Source: Amycolatopsis pittospori (GTDB lineage Bacteria; Actinomycetota; Actinomycetes; Mycobacteriales; Pseudonocardiaceae). From it: DNA of 64,000 nucleotides. Each line of letters starts with the position of its first letter. The stretch's first letter is position 1. The position numbers and the translations under genes are program-made. Shown here piece after piece: positions 50,800-59,014 of this stretch. Under the pieces are notes generated by a model. It did not search any database, was not told the DNA's origin, and saw nothing but the letters and a program-made list of their open reading frames with translations. The stretch spans positions 1-64,000 of the forward strand of contig NZ_JACBXD010000007.1 of assembly GCF_013870525.1 (NCBI RefSeq), written 5' to 3'.

Positions 50800-52152
50800 T
50801 CACGGGAGGCCGGCGAGAGACTTCTCGAGGGCGGCTTCGGAGAGGTTGTTGTCCACCATCTCGCCCGCCAGGTACGCGCCGTACGCGGGGAGGTCGAGGT
50901 GCGCGTGGCCGCAGAGCGCGGTCAAGATCACCTTCTCCTCACCGGTTTCCTTGCACCGCAATGCTTCCTGAATACAGGCCGCGAGCGCGTGCGTCGGCTC
51001 GGGCGCGGGGATGATGCCTTCCGTACGGGCGAATCGCACCCCGGCGGCGAAACAATCCTCTTGGCCGATGGCGATCGCGTCGATCAGCCCGAGTTCGTGG
51101 ATATGCGAGATCAGCGGTGACATCCCGTGGTAGCGCAGGCCACCCGCGTGAATCGGGTCGGGGATGAAGTCGTGACCGAGGGTGTGCATCTTGAGCAACG
51201 GCGTCAGCCCGGCGGTGTCCCCGAAGTCGTACGCGTACTTCCCCCGGGTGAGCGAAGGGCAGGCGGCCGGCTCGACCGCGCGGATCACCGGGTCCATCCG
51301 CCCGGCGAGTTTCTCCCGCAGGAACGGGAAGGCCAGCCCGCCGAAGTTCGATCCGCCGCCGGTGCAGCCGACGAGGACGTCCGGGGTGTCCCCGGCGAGT
51401 TCGAACTGCTTGAGCGCCTCTTCGCCGATGATCGTCTGGTGCAGCAGGACATGGTTGAGCACGCTGCCCAGCGCGTACCGCGTGTTCTCCGCCTGCGCGG
51501 CCTGCTCCACCGCCTCGCTGATCGCGATCCCGAGACTCCCGGTGGAGTCCGGGTCGGCGGCCAGGATCGCGCGGCCGGACCCGGTCAGCGTGGACGGGCT
51601 GGGATGCACCGTCGCACCGAAGGTCTCCATCATCAGCTTGCGGTACGGCTTCTGGTCGTAGGAGGCGCGGACCTGCCATACCTCGCATTCGAGGCCGAAA
51701 GTGGCGCAGGCGAAGGCGAGCGCGCTCCCCCACTGTCCGGCGCCGGTCTCCGTGGTCAGCCTGGTGACACCCTCGGCCGCGTTGTAGAACGCTTGCGGCA
51801 CCGCGGTGTTGGGCTTGTGCGAACCGACCGGGCTGACACCCTCGTACTTGTAGTAGATGCGCGCCGGCGTGCCGAGCGCCTTCTCCAGGCGTCGCGCGCG
51901 GAACAGGGGCGACGGACGCCAGAGCCGGTAGACGTCCTGAACCTCTTCGGGGATGTCGACGTACCGTTCGGTGGTGACCTCTTGAGCGATGAGCGCCTGC
52001 GGGAAGAGCGGCGCGAGATCGTCCGGGCCGACCGGCTCGCGCGTGCCCGGATGCAGGGGCGGCGGTGGTGGCTCCGGGAGATCCGGGATGACGTTGTACC
52101 AGCGGGTCGGCATGTCAGCTTCGTCGAGGATGTACTTCGTCCGCTCCACCAT
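50800..52152 (-). CDS. TrpB2-type tryptophan synthase beta-like protein
   Basis: 450 aa. PLP lysine Lys113 in [18 protein letters not shown], and the phosphate-binding [17 protein letters not shown]. The extended N terminus ([31 protein letters not shown]) is diagnostic for TrpB2, which works without a TrpA partner and joins indole to serine or related substrates. No trpA or other trp gene is nearby, as expected for TrpB2. Divergent from the arginase-family gene. Confidence 0.94.
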   Translation of the reverse strand: MVERTKYILDEADMPTRWYNVIPDLPEPPPPPLHPGTREPVGPDDLAPLFPQALIAQEVTTERYVDIPEEVQDVYRLWRPSPLFRARRLEKALGTPARIYYKYEGVSPVGSHKPNTAVPQAFYNAAEGVTRLTTETGAGQWGSALAFACATFGLECEVWQVRASYDQKPYRKLMMETFGATVHPSPSTLTGSGRAILAADPDSTGSLGIAISEAVEQAAQAENTRYALGSVLNHVLLHQTIIGEEALKQFELAGDTPDVLVGCTGGGSNFGGLAFPFLREKLAGRMDPVIRAVEPAACPSLTRGKYAYDFGDTAGLTPLLKMHTLGHDFIPDPIHAGGLRYHGMSPLISHIHELGLIDAIAIGQEDCFAAGVRFARTEGIIPAPEPTHALAACIQEALRCKETGEEKVILTALCGHAHLDLPAYGAYLAGEMVDNNLSEAALEKSLAGLP

Positions 52153-52228
52153 CGCGCCTCCTACAGTGAGCCTTCCAACCTAAGGGGACGGACAGCGCGA
52201 CACCAGGAGTCACTACTACGGTGTGGGC

Positions 52229-53113
52229 ATGGGGAATCTCGTACTGCTCGACGCACCGTCGAATCTCGGACTGCGTCCGCCCGCCGAAGGAGTGGTCCCG
52301 GGCTGTTACAAGGCGCCGGGTGCGCTGCGTGATCACGGCCTGCTCACTCGCTTGGGCGCCGCCGATGGCGGCGTGGTCACCCCGCCGCGTTACCTGCCCG
52401 ACTGGTCGCCCGGAAGCGGTGTCCGCAACGCCGCGGGCATAGCCGACTACACGGCGAAGCTGGCCGGACGGCTGGCGAAGATCCGCGCGGACGGCGGCTT
52501 CCCGGTCGTACTCGGCGGCGACTGCTCGATCGCTCTCGCCGCGACGCTGACTCTGCGTCGCGAAGGCCGCTTCGGGATCGTCTACTTCGACGGGCACGAC
52601 GACTTCCGGCACCTCGGTAACGCCGACCACGTCGGCGCGGTCGGCGGTGAGGCCCTGGCCGTCGTGACCGGCCGCGGCGCTCCGGAACTGGCCGATGTGG
52701 ACGGCCTCTCGCCGTACGTCCGCGACGAGGACGTCCTGGTTCTGGGCGTCCGCGAAGAGGAGTCCGCCGAAGCGCGCGAAGCCGGGCTTCGCACGTTCAC
52801 CAGCCAGGAGATCATGGCGTCCGGCACCTCGGGCGCACTCGCCGCGGCGCGCGAGATCTTCGCGCCGCTGGACGGTTTCTGGATCCACATCGACATCGAC
52901 ACGCTCGACCCGGAGTTCGTGTCCGCTGTGGACAGTCCCGACCCCGGCGGCCTCGGCCCGGACGCGCTGGTCGAACTCCTCCGCGGGCTGGTCGCGCTCC
53001 CCGGCGCGGCCGGACTGGAACTGACCATCTTCGATCCCGACCTCGACCCCGACGGCACGCAGGCGGCGCTGGTGGCGGATTGCCTCGTACGCGCACTGGA
53101 AGGAACCCGATGA
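52229..53113 (+). CDS. Arginase/agmatinase family hydrolase with a Cys metal ligand
   Basis: 294 aa from ATG at 52229. Ureohydrolase signatures: VVLGGDCSIALA, IVYFDGHDDFRH (Asp121, His123, Asp125) and WIHIDIDTLDPEF. The first metal ligand, normally His in GGDHS, is Cys99 here. The same swap is known for DcsB, the Nw-hydroxyarginine hydrolase of D-cycloserine synthesis. It therefore may not be a standard arginase or agmatinase. It is coupled to the dienelactone hydrolase by ATGA. No arginine or polyamine genes are adjacent, so the substrate is open. Confidence 0.86.
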   Translation: MGNLVLLDAPSNLGLRPPAEGVVPGCYKAPGALRDHGLLTRLGAADGGVVTPPRYLPDWSPGSGVRNAAGIADYTAKLAGRLAKIRADGGFPVVLGGDCSIALAATLTLRREGRFGIVYFDGHDDFRHLGNADHVGAVGGEALAVVTGRGAPELADVDGLSPYVRDEDVLVLGVREEESAEAREAGLRTFTSQEIMASGTSGALAAAREIFAPLDGFWIHIDIDTLDPEFVSAVDSPDPGGLGPDALVELLRGLVALPGAAGLELTIFDPDLDPDGTQAALVADCLVRALEGTR

Positions 53114-53799
53114 CCCAGGTGACCGTCGCCGACGGCGCGTTCGAAGCCCCGCTCTGGCTGCCCGAATCCGGCTCCGGCCCCGGTCTGGTGCTGATCCAGG
53201 AGATCTTCGGCCTCGACGACTACCTCAAATCGGTCGCCGCCGACCTGGCTGCGCTCGGCTACGTCGTCGCCGTGCCCGAACTGTTCTGGCGGATCGCCCC
53301 CTCCTGGTCCGCCACGCACGACGAAGCCGGCGTCTCGGCGTCGATGGAGGTCGCCGGGAAACTCGACCCGGCACGCGCGGTCAACGACGTCCTCGCGACC
53401 CTGGCCATGCTCCGCGACCTGCCCGAAACCGATGGCCGCGCGGGCGTCTTCGGCTTCTGCCTCGGCGGTTCGATGGCCTACGCCGCAGCCGCCGAAGGCA
53501 CCCCGGACGTCGCCGTGTCGTACTACGGCTCACAGGTGCCGGGGCAGATCCCGTTGCTGGACAAGATCTCCTGCCCCATTCAGTTCCAGTTCGGCGGGGC
53601 GGATCCGTACATCCCCGTCGAGGGTGTGCGGAAGCTGGCCGACGCGGTGGCTTCTCACGACGGCGCGGAGATCCACATTCACGAAGGCGCGGGGCACGCG
53701 TTCCACAACCACGTGGCGCCGATGTTCCATCAGCCCGAGCCCGCGGCCGCCGCCTGGGAGCTGACACTGGAGTTCCTGAGGCGGACCTTCCCCGCTTGA
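53110..53799 (+). CDS. Dienelactone hydrolase family protein
   Basis: 229 aa. The Cys nucleophile lies in FGFCLGGSMAYAAA (Cys at the elbow), the acid in FGGADPYIPVE and the base in HEGAGHAFHNHV. The N-terminal LVLIQEIFGLDDYLKSVAADLAALGYVVAVPELF matches the DLH family. The natural substrate in such singletons is rarely a true dienelactone. It forms a two-gene operon with the arginase-family gene, with ATGA overlap. Confidence 0.92.
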   Translation: MTQVTVADGAFEAPLWLPESGSGPGLVLIQEIFGLDDYLKSVAADLAALGYVVAVPELFWRIAPSWSATHDEAGVSASMEVAGKLDPARAVNDVLATLAMLRDLPETDGRAGVFGFCLGGSMAYAAAAEGTPDVAVSYYGSQVPGQIPLLDKISCPIQFQFGGADPYIPVEGVRKLADAVASHDGAEIHIHEGAGHAFHNHVAPMFHQPEPAAAAWELTLEFLRRTFPA

Positions 53800-53814
53800 A
53801 CCGTTACCGGCCAC

Positions 53815-53830
53815 TCACCCGGCCGGGTGA
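53815..53830 (+). terminator. Palindrome after the dienelactone hydrolase gene
   Basis: TCACCCGGCCGGGTGA, 15 bp after the stop, is a perfect palindrome; CCGGCC/GGCCGG can pair as an alternative stem. Weak as a terminator since it lacks a loop. Confidence 0.4.
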
Positions 53831-54281
53831 ACTATCCCAGCGCTTTCCGATCCCCGACGAGGACGTTCTGGCCGTAGTCGGACCGGACGTCTGCTTCGGG
53901 ATTACCGTCGCGGCTTCCGGTCATCACGGCGGACGTTCAAATCTTCGGCCGTCCGGCCGCTTCGGGCAGGCCGGACGCAACGTACGAGGTCTCCCGCCGC
54001 GACAACGCCGGACGGCCGAAGGCGACGGCCGAGGACGCACAGCGAAGCCCACGGGAACGCACCCCGGTCGTCGAACCCGTCGCTGTTCTTCGAATCGCAG
54101 CAACCATCGCCCGATCCCCGCCCGATTTCTTTATTTCGACACATCACCCTCTCCCAATTAAGGGAAACCGTCGCTTAAGCCGAAATAGACGCCGAAGTAA
54201 AAGGCGAAAACGCGGCTCGGACACCCCTCGGCGACCCGTGTCAAACTCAGGTTGTCGGGTGAAATCAGGGGAGGTGAAGAC
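53831..54281. other. Gap of about 450 bp with no convincing gene
   Basis: One plus-strand frame covers part of it (53796-54161) but its product is Arg-rich with no domain and overlaps a palindrome. The last 150 bp become AT-rich (CAATTAAGGG, CGCTTAAGCCGAAATAG), which looks like the promoter region of the 46-codon gene at 54282. Confidence 0.5.
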
Positions 54282-54422
54282 ATGAAGGTTCGTTTCGCAT
54301 TGGAAGTCCGTTGTAGCGATCTCCCCACTCTGCCGCTGCGCTGGTGGATCACCATCGTCGTGGTGATCTTTTTGGCGCCGTCGTACGATTGGAGTGAGCT
54401 GATCACGTTGCTGCACCACTGA
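54282..54422 (+). CDS. Small membrane protein, 46 aa
   Basis: 46 codons, starting with MKVRFALEVRCSDLPTLPLR, then one hydrophobic helix WWITIVVVIFLAP (about 21-33), ending SYDWSELITLLHH. GGGGAGG lies 6 bases before the ATG, an unusually good ribosome site. A strong terminator follows 12 bp after the stop. It is convergent with the lasso peptide protease gene. No family recognised, and it lacks the lasso leader YxxP motif, so it is not a second precursor. An immunity or export helper for the lasso peptide is a possibility from position only. Confidence 0.65.
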   Translation: MKVRFALEVRCSDLPTLPLRWWITIVVVIFLAPSYDWSELITLLHH

Positions 54423-54434
54423 GCGACGACGGAA

Positions 54435-54473
54435 GGAAAAGGCGATCGCGGCGCCACCGCGATCGCCTTTTCC
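54435..54473. terminator. Strong bidirectional terminator at the lasso locus end
   Basis: GGAAAAGGCGATCGCGG (54435-54451) pairs perfectly with CCGCGATCGCCTTTTCC (54457-54473), loop CGCCA. The A-tract on one side and T-tract on the other make it an intrinsic terminator in both directions, for the 46-aa gene and the lasso operon. Confidence 0.9.
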
Positions 54474-54476
54474 CGT

Positions 54477-55169
54477 TCACAGGGTCAGCACCCGCCGATA
54501 TCCGGAGAAGCCGGGCTCCTCCGCCGGGAGAACCGGGACGCCCTCGCTTTCGACCCAGGCGTGGAATCGGTACGGATCCTCGGCGACGCCCATCACCCAC
54601 GTGAGTCGTCGCCGGGACAACCACGCGGTGAGCACGGCGGCCAGCGACTGTTCGAGACAGGCCACGCGACCGGGAAAATGCTTCGCGACCCGGTCGATCA
54701 TGTGGACCATGGCCGCCGCTTCTTCCGTGGTGGCAGCGGTGCGGCCCCGTACGCGCAGGGCCGCCGCGGCCCGGAGCGTCCAGCGAAAAGGCAGGCACAG
54801 CAGGAGTGTCACCAGTACCAGGGCCAACCTGGCCCGCAGCCGGTATCGGCCGCTTCCCGTGCCGGCGACGATCGGTGGACCCGTGCCGGGCACCGTCGAT
54901 GCCTCCGGGGTTTCGAACACGACAAGGTTCCGATCGGCCAGCCGCTGGACCATTTCCTCGGCATCACGGCGGATCCGTCCTTCGCCCACCGACGGGTGCC
55001 GATCCTTGACCGCCTGTACCGCGGTCTCGAGTCCGCCGGTGCGCAACTCCCGGCACAGTAACGCGGCGGTGGTGTTGAGGGCGTACCAACGACCGCTACG
55101 CAGATTCAACAGCACACCCCCCTCGTGCTCGGCGGCTTCGACATGAACCACCCTCGATGTCCCGGTCAC
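54477..55169 (-). CDS. Lasso peptide maturation protein B: fused RRE (PqqD-like) and leader peptidase
   Basis: 230 aa from GTG at 55169, overlapping the cyclase stop (GTGA). Residues 1-90 form a PqqD-like recognition element (LLNLRSGRWYALNTTAALLCREL) that binds the precursor leader. Residues 115-230 are the transglutaminase-like leader peptidase, with nucleophile Cys171 (GRVACLEQSLA) and His203 (RFHAWVESEG), 32 residues apart as in McjB. The Asp expected 12 residues after His (Asp194 in McjB) is Pro215 here; Glu217 and Glu218 lie close. Actinobacterial loci usually encode the two halves as separate proteins. It removes the leader so that the cyclase can form the ring. Confidence 0.9.
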   Translation of the reverse strand: MTGTSRVVHVEAAEHEGGVLLNLRSGRWYALNTTAALLCRELRTGGLETAVQAVKDRHPSVGEGRIRRDAEEMVQRLADRNLVVFETPEASTVPGTGPPIVAGTGSGRYRLRARLALVLVTLLLCLPFRWTLRAAAALRVRGRTAATTEEAAAMVHMIDRVAKHFPGRVACLEQSLAAVLTAWLSRRRLTWVMGVAEDPYRFHAWVESEGVPVLPAEEPGFSGYRRVLTL

Positions 55170-56995
55170 GCCGCACCACCGTCGATCCCCTGCAGCCACA
55201 GATCGGCGGCGAACAACCGGTTGAGCGCGGGGAACGGTGTCTGCAGGCCGGTGGTGGCACGCGACAGCGCCGCCTTCACCTTCCCCGGCTCGATCAGGCC
55301 GAGATCGGCCAGCCTCGTGCGGGACAGACGGGCATTGAGCTCCGCCGACGCTTCGCGGACGCCTTTGTAGTCCTCGCCGGAGTAGTTTCCCTTGGTACTG
55401 CGCGAAAGCACCGCTTCCGGTACGACGCCGGAAAGCGCGCGGCGGAGCAGGGGCTTGCGGGTCGCCGGATCGGCCCGCTGGTACGCGGGGAGCGTGAGAC
55501 AGGCACGGATGACGTCGTTGTCCAGGAATGGCGCCTGCGGCCAGATCCCGAACGGCCGCGCGCGTTCGTCGAGCTGCCGCTGGACCATTCCGGCGGTCCG
55601 GACCTCGGCCACCGCGGCGCAATCGCCGATCCCCGCGCCCGCGGGCGGGGTCAGCTCGGCGGCCCCGGCGCGCAACAACTCGGCCAACCGCGTCCGCATC
55701 GGTCCGGTCAGCCAGGTGGTCTCGGCACCCGGCTCTGGCCACCACGCGATCGCGTCCAGCCACTGGACCTGACGGTCCACCGGCCGCTCGAAGCGGTTCG
55801 CCGACGAACGCAGGGCGCGGCCGAGCGAGGTCAGGGAGAGCTCCGTGGACCGCGCCAGCACCCGAGCGGGCGCGACCTTGCGCTGACGGGCGAGCTGACG
55901 GCACTCCCGGTTCAGTCTCCGCAGCGCGCCTTGACGCGCGAGATCACCCAGATAGCCCGGCGCGGCCACCAAAAGGGCGTCCGCGCCCTCGCCACCGAGG
56001 TGCACGCCACCGCCCTCGTCCGCGATGTGCCGCAACCGGAGCCTCGTCCGGACCTGGGTGACCGCACCCGGATCAGGCAGATCCGTCGGGGCGGCCGTGT
56101 CGAGCCCTTGGTAGGAAAGTGAGGCACGAGTGCCGGTGATGACCGTGTTCCGCAGCCGCCGGTCGTGCTCCAGATAGCGCTTCGCGTGGCTCAGGTCGTC
56201 GGCCGGCGCTTCGGGATGGTGGTAGGTGAACACCGGGAGCACCCGATCTCGCTGCCCGGCGGCCAAGAAGGCCAGCGATGTCGAGTCGAGACCACCACTG
56301 AAGTCGGCGGTCAGCCGCGGTGCGGCGCGAGCGCGAACGGCGTTCTCGAGGGCCGCACGCAGCGCGTGCGCGGCTTCCTGGGGCGACCGGTTCCGATCCG
56401 GGACGAGGGTTTCGTAGACCCAGGTCCGGCACACGCCGTCGCGGCGCACTTGCACCGCCTGACCGCCCGTCACCCTCTTGAGTCCCCGGTAGACGGAGTG
56501 CGCATCGGTCGGCAGGGGGATGCCGGGGCAGAACACCTCGGCCGCGAGGGCGAGCACGTCCGGTTCCTGCCGCAGACCCGCTGCCCGGGCAGTGACTCCC
56601 GCCCGGGTACCGAGCACGGTCCGGCCGGAGGTCGTGTGGAAATAGAGCGGGTACTGGCCCGCGAGATCGACGAACGCGGTCACATCGTCCGGTCGGACCA
56701 CCACCGCCAGGTAGCTGCCCGGCCACCGGGTGACGTCACCGAGCCGGTCCTTTTCCAGCGCGTGGCGGAAGTCCCCGTGAACGATCGCGTCACTCGCGAA
56801 GCATTGGCCGACCAGTGCGAGCATTCCCCCTGGGCAGCGCACCGTCCGCACTTCGCGGTCCCGCCACGCACCGAACGTGACCCACGAGGTCTCACCGGCC
56901 CACACCGGCTCGGCGCGGGCCGACCCGGCCTCGGCAGGCACCGGCCCGGGAACGACTCCGAGCAGGCCTGGCACCTCGGTGGTCACGGGACTCAC
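55166..56995 (-). CDS. Lasso peptide macrolactam synthetase (asparagine synthetase-like)
   Basis: 609 aa from GTG at 56995, overlapping the precursor stop by GTGA. The C-terminal synthetase domain has the ATP pyrophosphatase loop ADFSGGLDSTS (Ser233-Ser238). LGGEGADALLVAAPGYL is the conserved GGxGxDELF-type segment, and NRLFAADLWLQG ends the protein. The N-terminal glutamine-hydrolase-like domain starts VTTEVPGLLGVV and lacks the Cys1 nucleophile, as in lasso cyclases, which do not use glutamine. It adenylates the acidic side chain of the ring residue and joins it to the Gly1 amine. Neighbours on both sides fix the assignment. Confidence 0.93.
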   Translation of the reverse strand: MSPVTTEVPGLLGVVPGPVPAEAGSARAEPVWAGETSWVTFGAWRDREVRTVRCPGGMLALVGQCFASDAIVHGDFRHALEKDRLGDVTRWPGSYLAVVVRPDDVTAFVDLAGQYPLYFHTTSGRTVLGTRAGVTARAAGLRQEPDVLALAAEVFCPGIPLPTDAHSVYRGLKRVTGGQAVQVRRDGVCRTWVYETLVPDRNRSPQEAAHALRAALENAVRARAAPRLTADFSGGLDSTSLAFLAAGQRDRVLPVFTYHHPEAPADDLSHAKRYLEHDRRLRNTVITGTRASLSYQGLDTAAPTDLPDPGAVTQVRTRLRLRHIADEGGGVHLGGEGADALLVAAPGYLGDLARQGALRRLNRECRQLARQRKVAPARVLARSTELSLTSLGRALRSSANRFERPVDRQVQWLDAIAWWPEPGAETTWLTGPMRTRLAELLRAGAAELTPPAGAGIGDCAAVAEVRTAGMVQRQLDERARPFGIWPQAPFLDNDVIRACLTLPAYQRADPATRKPLLRRALSGVVPEAVLSRSTKGNYSGEDYKGVREASAELNARLSRTRLADLGLIEPGKVKAALSRATTGLQTPFPALNRLFAADLWLQGIDGGAA

Positions 56996-57177
56996 CAGTA
57001 GTACTGCGAGTTGGAGTCGGCGCTCCCACTGGACGAACTGCCCAGCGTCAGTTCCCGCACGTGCCCGAGATCGAAGAGCAGCGGCGGTTCGTAGCCGACG
57101 GCCTCGGCGGGCGCCTCGGTGCCCGGGGCGGAGAGATCACCGGCCGGCGACGAGTGGGACACGGGAAGCAGGTTCAT
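56992..57177 (-). CDS. Lasso peptide precursor
   Basis: 61 aa from ATG at 57177; a further in-frame ATG at 57228 exists but would place an inverted repeat in the coding region. The leader has the lasso recognition motif YEPPLLFDLG (Tyr29, Pro32, Leu34) and ends RELTL with the required Thr at position -2 (Thr44). The predicted core is GSSSSGSADSNSQYYW (46-61): Gly1 and Asp9 give a nine-residue ring, with a seven-residue tail ending Tyr-Tyr-Trp that can act as the plug. No Cys, so a class II lasso fold. The core is very Ser-rich. Stop overlaps the cyclase start. I do not recognise this core among known lasso peptides. Confidence 0.88.
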   Translation of the reverse strand: MNLLPVSHSSPAGDLSAPGTEAPAEAVGYEPPLLFDLGHVRELTLGSSSSGSADSNSQYYW

Positions 57178-57201
57178 GGTCGGCACCTTCGAGTCTAGGT
57201 A

Positions 57202-57220
57202 TCTCCTGAGCGACAGGAGA
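57202..57220. promoter_or_regulatory. Inverted repeat upstream of the lasso precursor
   Basis: TCTCCTG (57202-57208) and CAGGAGA (57214-57220) pair perfectly around 5 nt, 25 bp before the precursor start. The rest of the 263-bp gap to the ROK gene (57178-57440) holds no gene and becomes AT-rich near 57390. The repeat could be an operator, or a leader hairpin that hides or exposes the GGAG sequence. Confidence 0.45.
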
Positions 57221-57440
57221 ACGCGCATCTCCCTGTTAGACCATAGGGAAGGCAGGATCGTAACGGGGGGTCAATTGTGGCCCTTTGGCAGGCCTACCGG
57301 AAGACCCTGCGGAATTCGGGCAGCGGAGAAGAAAGCGGCTCGCCTCACCGCAAATAATCACACGACCGAGTGAACCGCTCTTTCCATCATCGCCGAGTGC
57401 CGATTTTAACGACGAACAGAACCATTCGCCCGCCTTTTGT

Positions 57441-58658
57441 TCAATTCGAAACAACGCCACCGGAGGCGCCCTCGCCAGGGTTCTCCTGCTGGTGTGCGCG
57501 CAGTCCCAGGATCAGCGCGCCATGCGCCTCGGCGAGCGCGTTCAGCTGACTGGTCCGCAGCTCGAACCGTCCGTCGTCCGCGACCGCCCCGCCCAGGGCA
57601 TAGCGCTGAAGCTCCTGACGACAGGGATCGACGACGAGTTCCCGCGCGGCGGCCAGTTCCCCGCCGATCACCACCAGGCGCGGGTTCACCAGATTGCACA
57701 GCTGAGCCAGCGCGAAACCCAGCATCCGGCCGGCGTCGGTGACGATCCGACGGCACGCGGCATCACCTTTCTGCGCCGCATCGATCAGTGCGCGCAGGTC
57801 GTTGGGCAGGCGATAGTCACGCCGTCCCGCTTGACGCACCTGACTGATCAAGGCTTCGGCGCCGACGAGGGTGTCGAGGCAGCCCCGTCCGCCGCACAAG
57901 CACACCAGGCCGTCCCGGTCGACGGTCAGATGACCGATCTCGCCTGCCATCCCCCGCTCGCCGCGCACCAGCTTGTCGCCGATCATGATCCCCGCGCCGA
58001 CGCCCGTCGAAGCCTTGATGTACACCACCGTTTCCAGGGGTTTCTCCAGGCCGTAGGTCTGCTCGGCCATCGCGCCCAAGTTCGCGTCGTTGTCCACCGC
58101 CACGCGTACGCCGAGCAACTTCTCCAAGCTGGCGGCGGGGTCGTCGGTCTCGGACCAGGGGGGCAGGACCGGAGTGGTGAACCGCCCGCTGCGGGGATCG
58201 ATCATCCTCGGCACGGCCAGTCCAGCCGAAACGACGTCGCCCATTTCCTGTCCCGTCCCGTCCACCACGGTCCGGATCAGGCCCATCAACCGAGGAAGCA
58301 ACTGAGTGAACCCGCGGTTGGCGCCTTCGATCTCGATCGCGGACTGGATCGTTTCGAAGGCCCCATCGACCGGCCTGGCGATCACCGCCATCCGCCGGAA
58401 GCCGAGATCGATTCCCAGCGCGACGCCCCTGGTCGTGGCCAACCGGACAGGATCGCCCTTCTGCCGGTGTTCGACCTCGACGATCCCTTTCTTCACCAGT
58501 TCAGCGACGGCGGTGGAAACCGAGGCCCCCGAAATCCCGAGCCGCCGGGCGAGGATCGACTGCTGGTCCGCTTTGATCATGATTTCGATGATCAGCTTCC
58601 GGCGGTTCTGCTCCTTCGTCCCGACCGCTGGACCGAGCAGTTCCCGCGCCTCAAGCAT
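57441..58658 (-). CDS. ROK family transcriptional regulator
   Basis: 405 aa from ATG at 58658 with GAGGGG upstream. N-terminal winged helix (LIIEIMIKADQQSILARRLGISGASVSTAVAELVKKGIVEV, about 23-63), then the ROK sugar-kinase fold: GVALGIDLGFRRMAVIARP, VDNDANLGAMAE, VYIKASTGVGAGIMIG, and a zinc site in CLCGGRGCLDT with His at GEIGHLTVD. Such regulators bind sugars and repress uptake or catabolic operons. It lies 263 bp upstream of the lasso precursor on the same strand and may or may not control it. No sugar transporter is adjacent. Confidence 0.9.
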   Translation of the reverse strand: MLEARELLGPAVGTKEQNRRKLIIEIMIKADQQSILARRLGISGASVSTAVAELVKKGIVEVEHRQKGDPVRLATTRGVALGIDLGFRRMAVIARPVDGAFETIQSAIEIEGANRGFTQLLPRLMGLIRTVVDGTGQEMGDVVSAGLAVPRMIDPRSGRFTTPVLPPWSETDDPAASLEKLLGVRVAVDNDANLGAMAEQTYGLEKPLETVVYIKASTGVGAGIMIGDKLVRGERGMAGEIGHLTVDRDGLVCLCGGRGCLDTLVGAEALISQVRQAGRRDYRLPNDLRALIDAAQKGDAACRRIVTDAGRMLGFALAQLCNLVNPRLVVIGGELAAARELVVDPCRQELQRYALGGAVADDGRFELRTSQLNALAEAHGALILGLRAHQQENPGEGASGGVVSN

Positions 58659-59014
58659 CGGACCCCTCTTCCTTGCCGCACGACCCAAAACTTAAGCCGG
58701 ATCAAGGCACGCTAACAGAGGGACCTTCAAGTTTAAGGAGCCGCGTCTTAACGATTCACGCAAGCCGACCGGAACCCGCCTATTGGCGATCCGCCGAAAA
58801 GTACACGGTCGCCACAAAATCCCGACTTTGGTCGTAGGCCGGCGAAAGTCTGCGCGTTCTTTCGGATAGTCCGAATGCCTGATGAGGCAGCCGGAGCCCA
58901 CCACGCCGATCCGTCGTCGGCACCCCTGCCCGCTGACGAAAGCGTGGCGAGGGGCGGCTCGGACGATCCTCCCGCCGCCGGAATATGTCGGTGCCTCCCG
59001 GTAGTTTCCCCAGC
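58659..59014. other. Divergent intergenic region, 356 bp, with AT-rich palindromes
   Basis: Contains CCTTCAAGTTTAAGG (58724-58738), a 15-bp palindrome with one mismatch, and CTTAAGCCG (58691-58699). Both lie just upstream of the ROK start and are candidate autoregulatory sites. The right half toward the PIG-L gene shows no gene. Nothing else recognised. Confidence 0.45.

Noticed and set aside
53796-54161. 121-codon plus-strand frame after the dienelactone hydrolase
   Set aside because: Starts before a palindrome, Arg- and Gly-rich, no ribosome site and no recognisable fold.
54282-54422. 46-aa ORF as a second lasso precursor
   Set aside because: No YxxP leader motif, no Gly after a Thr-x site, and a membrane helix in the middle.
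57178-57228. Longer lasso precursor start (MRVLLSLRRYLDSKVPT)
   Set aside because: Would put the inverted repeat 57202-57220 into the coding region, and the ATG at 57177 has a fair GAAGGTG ribosome site. It cannot be fully excluded.
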